A stretch of 64,000 nucleotides of DNA, taken from assembly GCA_013180625.2 (NCBI GenBank), contig SNVD02009765.1, forward strand, positions 1-64,000. The letters run 5' to 3'. The position numbers and the translations under genes are program-made. This document shows, one piece after another, positions 11,086-22,152 of the stretch (its first letter is position 1; each line of letters opens with the position of its first letter). The DNA comes from Boswellia sacra. Its lineage: Eukaryota > Streptophyta > Magnoliopsida > Sapindales > Burseraceae. The notes below the pieces were generated by a model. The model ran no database searches, was not told the DNA's origin, and saw nothing but the letters and a program-made list of their open reading frames with translations.

Positions 11086-14000
11086 ATGGAAGAATCATCC
11101 GAAGCCATGATTAAATTGACTGCTACCAATTACACATTATGGAGACCCAGAATGGAAGATCTCCTTAGTTGTAAGGATCTATATGATCCTATAGAATTTC
11201 AAGGACAGAGACCTGAGACAGAAAAAGAGGTAGAGTGGAAGAAAATTAACAGAAAATGCATCGGTCAGATCAGGTAATGGATCGACCACAGTGTCTTCCA
11301 CCATGTAGCCAAGGAAACAAATGCATATTCTCTATGGACAAAATTAGAGAGTATGTATCAGGCCAAGTCAGCACGGAACAAAGCCATCTTGATGAGACGG
11401 CTTGTAAACTTGAAGTTGCAAAGTGGAACTCCCGTAGCAGAACATATAAGTGAGTTCCAGAACTTGGTGAATCAGTTGACAACAGTCGAGTTACAGCTTG
11501 GAGACGAAGAACAAGCCCTTCTACTTCTCAGTTCCCTTCTAGGTTCATGGGAGACATTAGTGGTATCCATCAGTAATTCAGCACCCGGAGGCAAACTTAC
11601 CTTGTCAATGGTTTAGGATGCCTTGATGAACGAGGAGGCGAGAAGAAAAGATGCAGGCGCCAGTCAAGATAAAGCCTACATCATGGAGAATCGAGGAGAA
11701 AATCTCGAGGTGAAGACTAGAGAAGAGGTAGAAGCAAAAGCAGAGGTAGATCAACAAACAGAAGGGGCAGGTCAACAGATGGGCGGAGACCCACCTACAA
11801 ATGCTATCACTGTGGCAAAGAGGGTCATATGAAGAAAAATTGTCGCATTCTTCAGAAGCAGAACCAGGAGAGTTCACAAGCACAGAGCTGTGAAGAACCA
11901 CGAGTCACCGTTGTAGAAGATGTGAACATTTGTGCAAAAGAGACGTGCTTCCACACAGCAGACCAAGGAGTAGAATGGGTAATAGACACAGTAGCTTCCT
12001 GCCATGTCACTCCTTGCAAAGAGATCTTCACCACGTACAAAGTAGGAGACTTTGGGATAGTGAAGATGGGTAACAACAACACTTCCAAAATCATGGGAAT
12101 TGGTGATGTTCAATTCCAAACGAACGTCGGATGTACAATAACCTTGAAGGACGTTTGTCATGTGTCAGATCTTCAACTCAACTTACTCTCGGTAAAAACT
12201 TTGATCAGCAAGGCTATGAGAGCTGCTTCACCAATGGTACATGGAAGATGTTGAAAGGGGTCATGGTGGTTGCTCGATGTAAATTATGTGATAATCTTTA
12301 CAGGACCCATGTAAAGATAAACGGAGAGAGCCTTAGTGTAGCAGAGCATATGGTACCTCAAGATTTGTAGCATAAAAGGCTCGGTCATATGGATGAGAAG
12401 GGTTTATCAATCCTTCAGAAGAAGAAGCTGATCACTGTTTTCAAGGATGCAGCGTCTCATCCTTGCGACTATTGTTTATATGGGAAACAACAGAGGGTGT
12501 CATTCAGCTCCTCATCAGTGAGAAAATCAAAGCTGTTGGAGCTAGTACAGATTGATGTATGCGGACCTCTCGAAGTGGAAAGTCTAGGCGGTAAAAAGTA
12601 TTTCTTGACCTTCATTGATGATGCATCTCGGAAAGTGTGGGTATATTTCCTCAAGACGAAGGATGAAGTTCTGGAGAAGTTCAAGGAGTTTCACATCATG
12701 GTAAAACGTGAAATAGGTAAGAAGTTAAAATGCCTCCGCTCAGATAATTGAGGCGAGTATACCTCCAGAGAGTTCAATGCTTACTATCGAAGATATGGCA
12801 TTCGACATGAAAGAACAGTCCCACGCACACCACAACACAATGGAGTGGCCAAGAGGATGAATCGAACCATCATGGAACGGGTAAGAAGCATGCTCAGATT
12901 GGCTAAGTTACCCAAGCCATTCTAGGGGGAGGCAGTTCGTACTGCCTGTTACTTAATCAACAGAACTCCATCAGTATCACTGAACTTCGAGATTCCAGAA
13001 CAGAATGGTCTAATAAAAAGCCCTCCTACAATCATTTGAAAGTGTTTGGTTGTTTAGCCTTCGCACATGCATCCAAGGAGCTCAGACAGAAGCTCGATGC
13101 AAAAACTGTTCCATGTATCTTCATCGGTTATAGAGATGAAGAATTCGGATACAGATTATGGGATCCAAAAGAAATGAAAGTCATCCGAAGTAGAGATGTC
13201 GTATTTCATGAAGACCAAACATATGAAGACGCTGAAAAGACAACAATATCTACAAATCCCACTAGTAGTGCCCCAGATATTATTGCAGATTCAACACCAA
13301 ATGCCACAAGAAATGATGAAGTACTAGATGAAGTTCCAGAAGCAGATCAGGAGGAGGAAAATGAAGAGATTGATGAGCTGGGGGAGCCACCTCACCTATA
13401 GAAGCTGCTGTACCTCCTGACAATGAAGAACCTCAGCTACGACGATCTGAGCGAGGTCGGATTCCGTCAACGAAATATCCGGAATCAGAGTATACACTGC
13501 TTACTGATGAGGGGGAACCAGAAAGCTTTCATGAAGCATTATCTCATCCAGATAAAGAACGATGGCTGCATGCAATGCGAGATGAGATGAATTCTCTGGA
13601 GAAGAATAAAACTTATGAACTAGTCGAGCTCCCAGACGGAAAGAAGGCACTGAAGAACAAGTGGGTATTCAAGCTCAAGAAAGATGGAACAGGAAGGGTG
13701 ATGAAGCGTAAAGCCCGATTGGTGGTAAAATGATTCCTTCAGCAGAAAGGAATTGACTTTGACGAAATCTTCTCACCGGTGGTAAAAATGTCCTCAATCC
13801 GCGTCCTCCTCGGATTGACAGCAAGTCTAGATTTGGAGCTTGAACAGATGGATCTGAAGACATCATTTCTTCATGGAGACTTGCATGAAGAAATCTACAT
13901 GGAGCAGCCAGAAGGGTTCGAGGTTCAAGAAAAAGAATACCTCGTGTGCAAGCTCAAAAAGAGCTTGTATGGCCTTAAACAAGCACCAAGGCAATGGTAC

Positions 14001-15073
14001 AAGAAGTTTGACTCTTTCATGGTGAGTCATGGGTACAAAAGAACTGCTGTAGACTAATGTGTCTACTTCCAGAAACTTCCAGGTGGAGACTTTGTTGCAT
14101 TAATATTATATATGGACGACATGCTGATCATCAGGAAGGATACAACAAAAATAAAGCAGCTGAAGAAGGAACTTTCAAAAACCTTCGATATAAAGGACTT
14201 GGACCAGCTCAGTAAATCTTGGGGATGCACATTCGTCGAGACAGGAAACAGAAGAAATTATGGCTGTCTCAGGAGAAATATGTTGAACGGGTGATTCAAA
14301 GGTTCAACATAGATGGTGCCAAGCCAATTAGTGTACCACTGGCTAATCATTTCAAGCTAAGCAAGAGATCATGTCCCTCATCCAAGAAAGAGATAGAGGA
14401 CATGGCGTCGGTGCCCTATTCTTCTGCTGTAGGAAGTTTGATGTATTCCATGGTGTGTAGAAGGCCAGATATTGCTCATGCCGTAGGAGTCGTGAGCAGA
14501 TTTCTTTCCAACCCAGGGAAAGAACATTGGGAGGCAGTCAAGTGGATTCTCAAATACCTTAAAGGTACATCGAAGATATGCTTGTGTTACGGGGGAGCTG
14601 ATCCAATCTTGGAAGGCTATACAGATTCAGATATGGCCGGAGATCATGACAGTAGGAAATCTACATCAGGTTTTGTTTACACTTTTGCAGGGGGAGCTGT
14701 GTCATGGCAGTCAAGACTACAGAAGTATGTTGCGCTATCCACGACAGAGGCAGAATATATTGCCGCAGCGGAAGCTGGAAAGGAAATATTGTGGCTGAAG
14801 CGGTTTCTCCAAGAACTTGGGATCGAGCAAAAGGAGTACAAAGTACACTATGACAGTCAAAGTGCTCTGGATTTGAGCAAGAATTCAGTGTACCATTCTC
14901 GAACGAAGCATATCGACACTCGCTATCATTGGATACGCGAGGTGATGGACAAGCAACTGTTGAAGCTTATGAAGATTCATACTAAAGAGAATCCAGCCGA
15001 CATGTTAATAAAAGTAGTCACCAGAGACAAGCTAGAACTATGCAGAGACATAGTTGGCCTAGAAGCTGTCTGA
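11086..15073 (+). pseudogene. copia gag-pol polyprotein, multiply broken
   Basis: The start ATG at 11086 opens a gag (KLTATNYTLWRPRMEDLL). A zinc knuckle, CYHCGKEGHMKKNC, is at 11796-11846. A protease motif DTVAS is near 11985. The integrase core begins near 12540 (QIDVCGPLE, FIDDASRKVW). Reverse transcriptase covers about 13560-14230 with YMDD at 14110-14121, and RNase H about 14600-14950 (GYTDSDMAGD, ALSTTEAEYIA). The final stop is at 15071-15073. In-frame stops interrupt gag near 11275 and 11614, the pre-integrase HKRLGHM region (12368), integrase (12749 and near 12923), and reverse transcriptase (near 13730 and 14055). Frameshifts lie between 11680 and 11790 and near 14200. Several stops fall where the family has Trp or Gly. 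The catalytic motifs survive, but no functional product can be made. Confidence 0.93.
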
Positions 15074-15102
15074 TTACTTTTTTGTAATTATCCCCTTTCA
15101 CA

Positions 15103-15454
15103 TGGGATGGAGGGGGAGAATTGATGAGCTCATGCATGACAGCATGAGTTTTCTAGAATCCCTCCCATGTCAAAGGGAGGTTACCTACCTCCAAGGAAGT
15201 CAAGGTTAGGTGAACTACCCACCTAACTTGTTTGACATTATAATGCAACCTCCTCTATAAATAGAGGACGTCCTGCAAGGTTGTAATCATTCTAGAGAGG
15301 AACTAAACCAGAGAGTTTAGGAATTAGAGAGCCAGAGAGCTCCAGGAAAGTTTTAGGGGAGTTTTTGTGTAAATCTTGTATATTGAATTTTCTCTATTAA
15401 TACAAGTCATTTTTCTCCCAAATTCTGTTCTGAGTTTGCATTGCATCCCCAACA
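15103..15454 (+). repeat. Polypurine tract and 3' LTR of copia element 1
   Basis: GGATGGAGGGGGAGAAT (about 15105-15121) is the plus-strand priming tract, immediately followed by the 333-bp LTR at 15122-15454. Compared with the 5' LTR it lacks the tandem duplications and carries a CTACCTCCAAGGAAGTCAAGG-like insertion. The LTR pair is therefore diverged. Confidence 0.9.
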
Positions 15455-15513
15455 CAACGGCCAGCAAAACCAGTGGACTAACTATTGCATACTTCCCCTC
15501 TTATTAGTTCCAT
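15455..15513 (-). pseudogene. Truncated 5' end of a CC-type resistance-gene copy
   Basis: Read right to left, a TTTGCAG acceptor is followed by ATG at 15511-15513. The sequence then aligns with the start of the CC gene at 43709 (shared GTTAGTCCACTG and CTGGCCGT). The reading frame is shifted and contains a stop, and the copy ends abruptly at the copia LTR. The rest of the CC domain is not found beyond the other end of the retrotransposon. Confidence 0.75.
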
Positions 15514-16560
15514 ACTGCAAACATTGTTAAAAAGGAAAAGAATATTGGTGTCATTCTTTTGTTATCGAGTTATGAAATATTTGATAAATGCATGCGTGCA
15601 TATCTGGCTGTATATACTGCTAGTAATCTTCAGTAGAAGCTCTTTGACATAGAGGTAGCTTGACCATCATTTATTTTTATAGTGAATAATCTTTTAAATG
15701 CTATATTGATGAATAAAGTGCAATATGTACTATATATATCTTCATCTTGTCTTTCCTTTCTCTTTTTCTTCCTCTTCTTCCTTTTCTATATTCTCTCCTT
15801 CATCTCTTTCTCCTTCCTCCTACTTATCTTCTTTTTTCTCTCTCTTGTTTATCTTCTTTCCTTTCTCTCTCTCCATTTTCTTCTTCAAATCCGAAAATCA
15901 CCACTCCCCAAATCACATAAAATCGGAATTACGTTACCCCAAACAGCCCCAAACGCCATGGCCGCATAGCACCAGCCGTCTCCTACCCCAGTCGCGACAC
16001 CCTCTTCTTCCCCAAATGCACATCCTTAAAGCATTGCGTATCACATGTATAAAACGCTGCAGACACACCTTAAATAACAAGAGACGAGGAAGAATGAGAA
16101 AAAAAAAGGGGTCAATAACAATTTTATTTAATTTAAATAATATATTTAGTTTTATAATTTTTTCCCTCTCTTTTTACATGATATTTGGTTTTATAAAATT
16201 TAATTAAAATAATTAATTGTATATTTTTATATTATTTAAATATTCTTTAGATTGTTTTATAATTCTTTTTTTTCTCCTTTTCATTTTTTAATATTCTTCT
16301 TGATCAACTTGACAAAGTTCGGGGCGCTATGCTATCTGCTCTCTGAAATTGTTACATCATCGTTGAACAACACTTTTTCGTTAACTCTAACGGTCACTGG
16401 CCGGCGATAGGGGGTAAAGTGATATTTTTGAAACGTCAGGGCAACGTCAGTTTTTCAATATCTTAGTGTGGAAATTGCATCGTCCCAAAGAAATACAGTG
16501 CCTCCTTTCTTTTATTAGGATAAGTGTGTCCAAAAGTCAACACTATATAAGAAAAGACCA
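15514..16560. other. Paralogous copy of the CC-gene upstream region
   Basis: This segment matches the sequence upstream of the CC gene at 43.7-45.1 kb. Shared blocks include GCATGCGTGCATATCTGGC versus GCATGCACGCATGTCTGC, CTGTATATACTG, AGTGAATAATCTTTT, and a distal block GTGTCCAAAAGT near 16526 versus 45050. Inside it, 15740-15960 is a CT-rich low-complexity tract that opens long Phe/Ser/Leu frames, which I do not take as genes. It is a duplicated promoter or 5' intron region with no coding sequence of its own. Confidence 0.65.
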
Positions 16561-16664
16561 AGTAGATTCACTAGGGGCCAATGACAGCATATATATTTTT
16601 TTCTTAAAAATAATGAGAATATCCATTTTTTAATCCCTTTTTCAATTTTTAATCTCACTTTTGA

Positions 16665-16866
16665 TAGAAAGTTTACCGTGGGCTGGCTACACTATTGGGC
16701 AGTGCTGATGTGGTGCAGCCAACCAATGGGAGGCTCCTCAAATGCAGTAAACAAATCAGGTACTGTTCATCGGATAAGATTGTTGTTCACCGAGGAGTCT
16801 CCCATTGGCTGCCTACACCATATCAACATTGCCATGTGGTACAACCACTGTAGGGTAGACTCTCTC
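16665..16866. mobile_element. Small fold-back MITE
   Basis: Inverted arms of about 90 bp pair across this 202-bp unit; for example CAGCCAACCAATGGGAGGCTCC near 16719 pairs with the complement of GGAGTCTCCCATTGGCTGCC near 16794. Ends are TAGAAAGTTTACC and GGTAGACTCTCTC. Flanking 9-mers CACTTTTGA and CACTTTCAA match at 7 of 9 positions, which would be a decayed target duplication of the Mutator size class. It has no coding capacity. The 66-codon frame across it is a by-product. Confidence 0.6.
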
Positions 16867-17174
16867 CACTTTCAATGAATTATTAGTTCTTTCTCTATCA
16901 TTTCCTAGATCAAAGGGAGATAAGATCCAAGAAACCAAAATAGTACTTTCCAGTAAACTGTTAACAAAAAATTTATGGCCCTTTTCTTAAAAACTCACTT
17001 TTATCTCAAAATTATAATAATTATATTTTTATCTAAAATATAAATAGTTTATTAATATATTTAATGGAAAATTATCACAAAAAGATCATCAATAACCTTT
17101 TGTTAATAAAAAATTTTTATTTTATAAATCACATATTTAATAATAAATTTTAATAAAAAAATCTATGTTTTAAT
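16867..17174. other. AT-rich spacer
   Basis: This is AT-rich sequence between two small transposons. Nothing else is visible except the left target-site copy GTTTTAAT (17167-17174) of the next element. Confidence 0.5.
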
Positions 17175-17777
17175 TAGAGATGGAACCAATCCCCATGGAG
17201 ATGGAGCCCTGCAATTCCCCAACCCATTTGGGCCGGGGATGGGGAGCTAAAAATAGGGAATGGGATGGGGATGGGGACAAAAATTTTACCCGAAATTAAA
17301 TGGGGATGGGGATGGGGATTATGCTCCAAGCCCAGCCCGGCCTGCTCCCCGAAATTAAAATAAAATAATATATATATATTTTTTAATAATTTAATACTTA
17401 AACCCTTGTTATCTTTCTTATTATAAAACTTAATGTCCCATCTACTTTAATAAAACTCAAGCCCAACCTAGCCCACCTTTGTTTGCCTAAAGATTTATTT
17501 TAAAGATGTTGATTGTCTAAAGATTTATTAATATTTATTTGTAGGTATGTTGCTTAAGGTTTATAGTTGTAATTTAAAATATGTTTTATTTCAAAGTAAA
17601 AATTTTTAACAAGCAAATGGGGTTGGGGATGGGGATGGGGATGCATTTTGGCTTTGGGGATTCCCCATCCCCATCCTTGCTTTAAAAAATTGGGGATTAA
17701 TAGGGGATGAGGATTGATATTTTAATTGGGGATGGGGATGGCATCCCCACCCCCAACCCCGCCCGATTCTACCTTTA
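17175..17777. mobile_element. Non-autonomous hAT-like element with GGGGAT-rich arms
   Basis: The element is 603 bp, begins TAGAGATGGAACC and ends GATTCTACCTTTA. It is flanked on both sides by the identical 8-mer GTTTTAAT (17167-17174 and 17778-17785); 8 bp is the hAT target-duplication length. Runs of GGGGATGGGGATGG near each end are in inverted orientation relative to each other and could fold back. No transposase is encoded. Confidence 0.82.
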
Positions 17778-18344
17778 GTTTTAATTGTATTTTTATGTAG
17801 GAAACATTAATTAGATAATATCAAAACCACCCCATGAACTTTGCTATATTATTCCACAAAAAGCCTCTTTATCAACGCGCTCCTAAACGTTTATCTTTTT
17901 GTATGATCCAGGTGTAGCTAACGTCTAACTAACAGATTCTTTTTAATTTTAAATTAATAAAAGATTAAAAAGACTATTTTTTCCTCATCCCTCTCGCTTC
18001 CTTCTTCAGTCTTCACTTTCTCAAATCGCTCTTCACATCTTCTTCTTCACTTTTTGTACATAGAGAGAGAGAGAGAGAAATAGGAGTCTAGAGATATGAG
18101 TGATGCTGTTTTCAAAACAATTGGAGACTCTTTATTTTGAAAAGACATCGCTTCTTGATGACAAACTTCAGAAAGAGAACTTTACCCCTTCGCTTAATCC
18201 TTTTGTGAAGAAGAAGATGACTCCCAACTTGTTAGACATCTGGTTCAAGAACACCAAACCCTTAAATCATCATGTTCTCTTCACTTTGTAGCTCTCGCCT
18301 TCAAGGACAACACAAAAAAAAAAAAACCCTCATCTTCAATTTCT

Positions 18345-18710
18345 TTATTGTCTGATGATATTCTCCTCTAAATCCTCTCCAAGCTCCCGCTTTTGCAATG
18401 CAATGCCAACTACCTCGTTTGTAGGCGCTAGTTGAATCTTCAAGGCCACTTGTTTGCTTTTCTGAATCTTGGATTGGGATTTTTTTAATCCAATAAGTTT
18501 ATTTTTTGGTTCCCCAATATAACCAATGTTGATTTGATCTCCGGGTTTCCCAAATAAACTGATGTTAATTTGATTTCCAGGTTCCCCAAATTTCCCAATT
18601 GTTGGGTATGGATTGGGGTTGGGGTTGGGTGTAGTAGAGTATTGGTCGTGTGTTGGTGGTCCAAAAGTGGACGGCATGTCAGCAGTAGCGGAGTTATTAA
18701 AGGTGAACAA
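18345..18710 (-). CDS. Unrecognised 121-codon frame inside the Mutator-like element
   Basis: This frame starts MFTFNNSATADMPSTFG, contains an Asn-Pro repeat (TPNPNPNPYP), then three imperfect repeats of the type FGEPGNQINISLFG, and ends in a Lys-rich segment. I do not recognise it. It lies on the same strand as the split exon at 28154/20041, so it may be a later exon of the same captured gene. The internal repeats argue against random sequence, but there is no proof of expression. It could equally be a non-coding piece with a chance frame. Confidence 0.3.
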   Translation of the reverse strand: MFTFNNSATADMPSTFGPPTHDQYSTTPNPNPNPYPTIGKFGEPGNQINISLFGKPGDQINIGYIGEPKNKLIGLKKSQSKIQKSKQVALKIQLAPTNEVVGIALQKRELGEDLEENIIRQ

Positions 18711-18849
18711 AGGGCAATTAACCCGCTGACGATTGAAAGTCTACTAAATTTATATATTAAAGCTTGCTTCTTGCCCTGTCATACTTGTTTCTCTTGCATT
18801 ATTGCCCAGGTATAAATATTTATTCTTTCATTATTACCCTCTTTAGAAA

Positions 18850-19930
18850 TCAAAATTTTCTATGGAGCCCATTTAATAAGCCCAAGTTTCAACGTCATAG
18901 GTATATAGAATAATAGAAGTCAAAGGTTACCATTACATAAACCAAAAAAAAAAAAAAAGTCTCTCAAAATTCCCTGTCTCACACAAAGGCACAAACAATA
19001 CTACACTAAAAATTTTAAAATTTTAAAATGTACTCTAGCATAAACATAAAGCTTCTTTATTCTTTCTTAAACTGCTTTAATCTTTTAGTTAAACTTTTTA
19101 CTCTCACTTTCGTTCTTTCATTTTTATATGTAAATTTTTTAATAAATTTATATTATAATTAGTTTATGCTACAATTTATTCATGACAGGTGATAGTTAAT
19201 TACAATTATACAAGGATTATACTATTTGTTTCATGAGTTAGTTATAGTTTTTATAAGTTTTTATATGTAAATTTTTCAAGAGATCTATACCATGGTTACT
19301 TTAGGATAATTTTCTTAATTACATTTCATAGTTTACAACTATAAAAGAATTATAATATACATTTGTGATATGAGTTAGTTTAGATTTTTTACATGTAATT
19401 TTTGCAATAGAATTATATTATAGTCAGCTCAAGCAAAATTTTGTTAATGAAATTTGATAGTTCACAATTATAAAAAATAAATAAATAATATTTGTGTCAT
19501 GAGTTAGTTTTAGTATTTATAAGTATTTAAATTAACTTATGCTAGCTTTTAATTTTTGATATACCTGTTAAATTAACTTATGCTTTTAATTTTTGATATA
19601 CATGTGATGTTAAATCATATTATTTTAATATTGCTATTTTGCTTCATTTTATGCATTGAATTTCCCTTGTTCTAAATAGTATAAAATATAAGATGAAAAC
19701 TTGTGGAATATTGTGTAATACCTTTGATTATAAGCAAGACAATCATCCATAATCTTCCCTAATTTACCTTTTATGAACATTATTAGATAACTTTAGTATA
19801 TAAATTACCTATTCGTCAAACAAATTATTGATATAGTGTTTTAGTAAATAAAATTGTATTTAAGACATATTAAATACCAATATAATCAACTCATGAAATC
19901 AAGATTTTAGTATTTTTATTTTAGATCTTA
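18850..19930. repeat. AT-rich region with about three diverged 125-bp units
   Basis: Between about 19126 and 19530 a unit recurs with the order TATGTAAATTTTT, ATTATAGT-like, TTCATAGTTNACAATTATA and CATGAGTTAGTT. Spacing is roughly 125 bp and the copies have drifted. The remainder to 19930 is AT-rich with no frame or motif I can name. All of it lies inside the Mutator-like element. Confidence 0.5.
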
Positions 19931-19934
19931 ACGC

Positions 19935-20046
19935 TTATATTGTTTGATTTTGCCCCTCAAAGCAAAATTTCTGGCTTCGCTTCTGTGTGTTAGGTTGATG
20001 AGAGGGGTTATCAAATTCGGGTTGTTTGGTGTTGCGGGTTAGGGTT
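19935..20046 (-). pseudogene. Second part of a short coding exon split by the gypsy insertion
   Basis: Reading the minus strand, an ATG at 28152-28154 opens a frame that runs to the gypsy LTR. If the retrotransposon and one copy of the GGGTT target are removed, the frame continues without interruption here to a stop at 19935. It begins MADSPSSLA and later contains RSQKFCFEG; the total is about 46 codons. Upstream of the ATG is a CT-rich leader typical of plant 5' UTRs. I do not recognise the protein. The frame being preserved across the insertion suggests a genuine captured first exon. Confidence 0.45.
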
Positions 20047-20612
20047 TGTTGATGCACGGTTTCCGGACGGCTGGGAAGCGGGTCGGAGCTCGAGTCGTAC
20101 GTCGGGTCCAGTCCTGCAAGCAAAGGAAGAAAGTCAGGGGTGCCGGCGGTGGTGCCGGCGAAGACTCTCCGATGCTCAAGTCAGTTTCCGGCACTCCGGA
20201 ATTCTCTGGGAGAATTTCCTAGAGAGAGAAGCTCTCAAAAGTAAAGGAAATCTAGAGAGAGAATAAGTTCAGAAAAGTGTGCATACCTTGAGTAATATTT
20301 CCGAGGGTTTATATAGGAGTCAAGATAGGTCATTGTGGGACCCAGATAGTAGGCCCAGATAATGGGCTTCAGTAATGGGCTTACTGAATTTACAAATAAC
20401 TAGGCCCAGATAATAGGCTTCAGTAATGGGCTTACTGAATTAGAAATAACTAGGCCCAGATAATGGGCTTCAGTAATGGGCTTACTGTATTAGAAATAAT
20501 TGAGCCAGGATGGGTCATTGTGAGACCCAGATAACGGGCCCAGATAATGGGCTACAGTAATGGGCTTGCTGTATTAGAAATAATTAGGCCCAATTTTGTT
20601 ATGGTCATAACA
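20047..20612 (-). repeat. 3' LTR of the gypsy element
   Basis: The LTR is 566 bp, TGTT to AACA. Its second half contains four to five copies of a roughly 50-bp subrepeat built on AGGCCCAGATAATGGGCTTCAGTAATGGGCTTACTG, given here as two adjoining 20-base-or-shorter words: AGGCCCAGATAATGGGCTTC and AGTAATGGGCTTACTG. The immediately internal sequence 20613-20636 is C-rich on the plus strand, which is the polypurine tract on the element strand. Confidence 0.9.
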
Positions 20613-20636
20613 GTAGTCCCCCCAGTCCCAAGTCGA
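20613..20636 (-). promoter_or_regulatory. Polypurine tract
   Basis: On the minus strand this reads GGGACTGGGGGGACTAC directly in front of the 3' LTR. It is the expected plus-strand priming site and confirms that the element reads right to left. Confidence 0.8.
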
Positions 20637-20740
20637 CTAACGGGTCGACGTAGAGACTTATTTAGCTATTCTGGGCTATAATTTAAATGTGTCGAGGGGC
20701 CAGCCCAAAAGATGTGATTCATTAAACCCTAAATTGGTGC

Positions 20741-20872
20741 TCTATATAAGACACAAGTGTTGGGGAGTAGGGTTTACTCAAAAATAGGAGAGAGCACCCT
20801 GGAGGCAAGCAGTGCTAGTGATCCAAGCAACCAGGAGTCCTCAGTCTGAGCAGAATTTTCCAACCGCCACAA
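20741..20872 (+). promoter_or_regulatory. Promoter and untranslated first exon of the antisense gene
   Basis: A TATA box, CTATATAAG, stands at 20742-20750 on the plus strand, about 130 bp inside the 3' LTR and pointing away from it. A candidate leader follows, ending at CCGCCACAA, and a consensus 5' splice site GTAAGC starts at 20873. The matching acceptor TGACTGTGCAG ends at 22152, directly before the ATG of the antisense gene. The roughly 1.28-kb intron between them contains both minisatellites. This is inferred from sequence pattern only. Confidence 0.6.
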
Positions 20873-21169
20873 GTAAGCACTTTTTTTTTTCTTGCGTACA
20901 CACTTTTAGAATGCATGAATTAGGTTTAATTTTTCAATGCAAAAATTCTGTACGGATCATGCCCTACGTGTGTGTGTATGTGATTTGTGCGAGAATATGA
21001 AAACGTTTGCATGTGTTTTCCCTCGCGGGTTTGTGTGTGAAAGAAGAAGAAACACGAATGAGTATTCGGGCATAAAGGGAGAAAAGTGAGAATGTATGAG
21101 GGAAGGGGTGTATTCGGGCATGCCGTGAGGGCCTGGGCGCACAGCAGGCTCGCGCGCACTGTGGCCTGC

Positions 21170-21660
21170 ATGCGTGCGCGCTGTGGCGCGCTGCGAGTGC
21201 TGCCTTGGCGTGCTACCTGGGCGTGCTTCCTGGGCGTGCAGCCTGGGCGCGCTGGGCGTGCTGCCTGGGTGTGCTGCCTGGGCGTGCTGCCTGGGCACGC
21301 TGGGCGTGCTGCCTGGGTGTGCTGCCTGGGCGTGCAGCCTAGGCGCGCTGCCTGGGCGCGCTGGGCGTGCTGCCTGGGCGTGCAGCCTGGGCGTGCTGCC
21401 TGGGCGCGCTGGGCGTGCTGCCTGGGAGCGCTGCCTGGGCGCGCTGGGCGTGCTCGCTGGGCGTGCTGCCTGGGCGCGCTGGGTGAGCGGCGAGAGGCGA
21501 GCCTGGTGCGCAGGGGCGAGCGGCGAGGAGCTAGCCTAGTGCGCAGGGGCGAGCGGCGAGGGGCGAACCTGGGCTGCTCGCGTGCGCACTGGGCGCTGGG
21601 CTGCTCGCGTGCACGCTGGGCGACTCGCGTGCGTGCTGGGCGCTGGGAGGCGGCGAGCTC
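21170..21660. repeat. GC-rich minisatellite
   Basis: Variants of CTGCCTGGGCGTG and CTGCCTGGGCGCGCTGGGC are repeated tens of times, followed by GCGAGCGGCGAGGGGCGAGC-type units. The tract is strikingly GC-rich in an AT-rich window. It leaves open frames of more than 200 codons on both strands (Ala/Arg/Gln- and Cys/Leu/Gly-rich). These follow from the repeat and the absence of AT-rich stop codons, and I do not call them genes. It lies within the inferred first intron of the antisense gene. Confidence 0.85.
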
Positions 21661-21764
21661 CCGGAGATGGGGCTGCGCTGCATGCTGCATGCAGCATTTA
21701 TACGTCCAAGGACGTCTTGGAGGAAATTCAAATATGTGCGGGTGTGTGCCAGCAATTTTCAAAA

Positions 21765-22070
21765 TTTGATTTTATAACTTTGGGGGTGTTGCTGAAAAAT
21801 TTCAAAACTTTTATTTAAAATCGTGGGAGTGTTTCTGCAAAATTTCCAACTTTTATTTTTTCTCCACGGGAGTGTTTCCGCGAATTTTTAAACTTTTATT
21901 TTTATTTGCGGGGATGTTTCCGCCAAATTTCAAACTTCAATTTTTATTCCGCGGGGGTGTTTCCGTGAAATTTCAAACTTCAATATTTATTCCGCGGGGG
22001 TGTTTCCGCGGATTTTCAAACTTTTATAATTTTTCCTCCGCGGGCGTGCTTCCGCGGATTTTCGATACAA
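21765..22070. repeat. Tandem array of about 50-bp units with CCGCGG cores
   Basis: About six units share the order: CGCGGGGGTGTTTCCGCG, AATTTTCAAACTT, then TTATTTTTATTCCGCGG. Unit boundaries contain the palindrome CCGCGG. The array sits just before the acceptor that precedes the antisense start codon. I see no protein-coding signal. Confidence 0.8.
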
Positions 22071-22152
22071 TCCCCTAACATTTTTTTTTTCACCTCTTCC
22101 TTCCCTCAGTAGACTTGGTTTGATGACTAACGACCCCTCTTTGACTGTGCAG

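Larger units (their letters stand above)
9973..15454 (+). mobile_element. Tnt1/Tork-like Ty1-copia retrotransposon, full length but inactive
   Basis: The 5' LTR is 9973-10360 and the 3' LTR 15122-15454. A primer-binding site follows the first LTR and a purine tract precedes the second. The internal region encodes gag, protease, integrase, reverse transcriptase and RNase H in copia order. The protein strings match the tobacco Tnt1 type closely as I know that family. The LTRs begin TGATGAG and end CCCCAACA. They differ by substitutions and by indels, including an extra head-proximal tandem copy in the 5' LTR, so the insertion is not recent. The flanking 5-mers are AGACG on the left and CAACG on the right, which is not a clean target duplication. 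Confidence 0.95.

Noticed and set aside
15682..16207. Ser/Phe/Leu-rich frames of 95 and 160 codons
   Set aside because: They follow a CT-rich low-complexity tract within a duplicated upstream region. There is no domain or splice support.
20926..21769. Long frames of 227 and 278 codons on both strands
   Set aside because: They arise from the GC-rich minisatellite, which lacks stop codons. The composition is repeat-driven and both strands are open at once.
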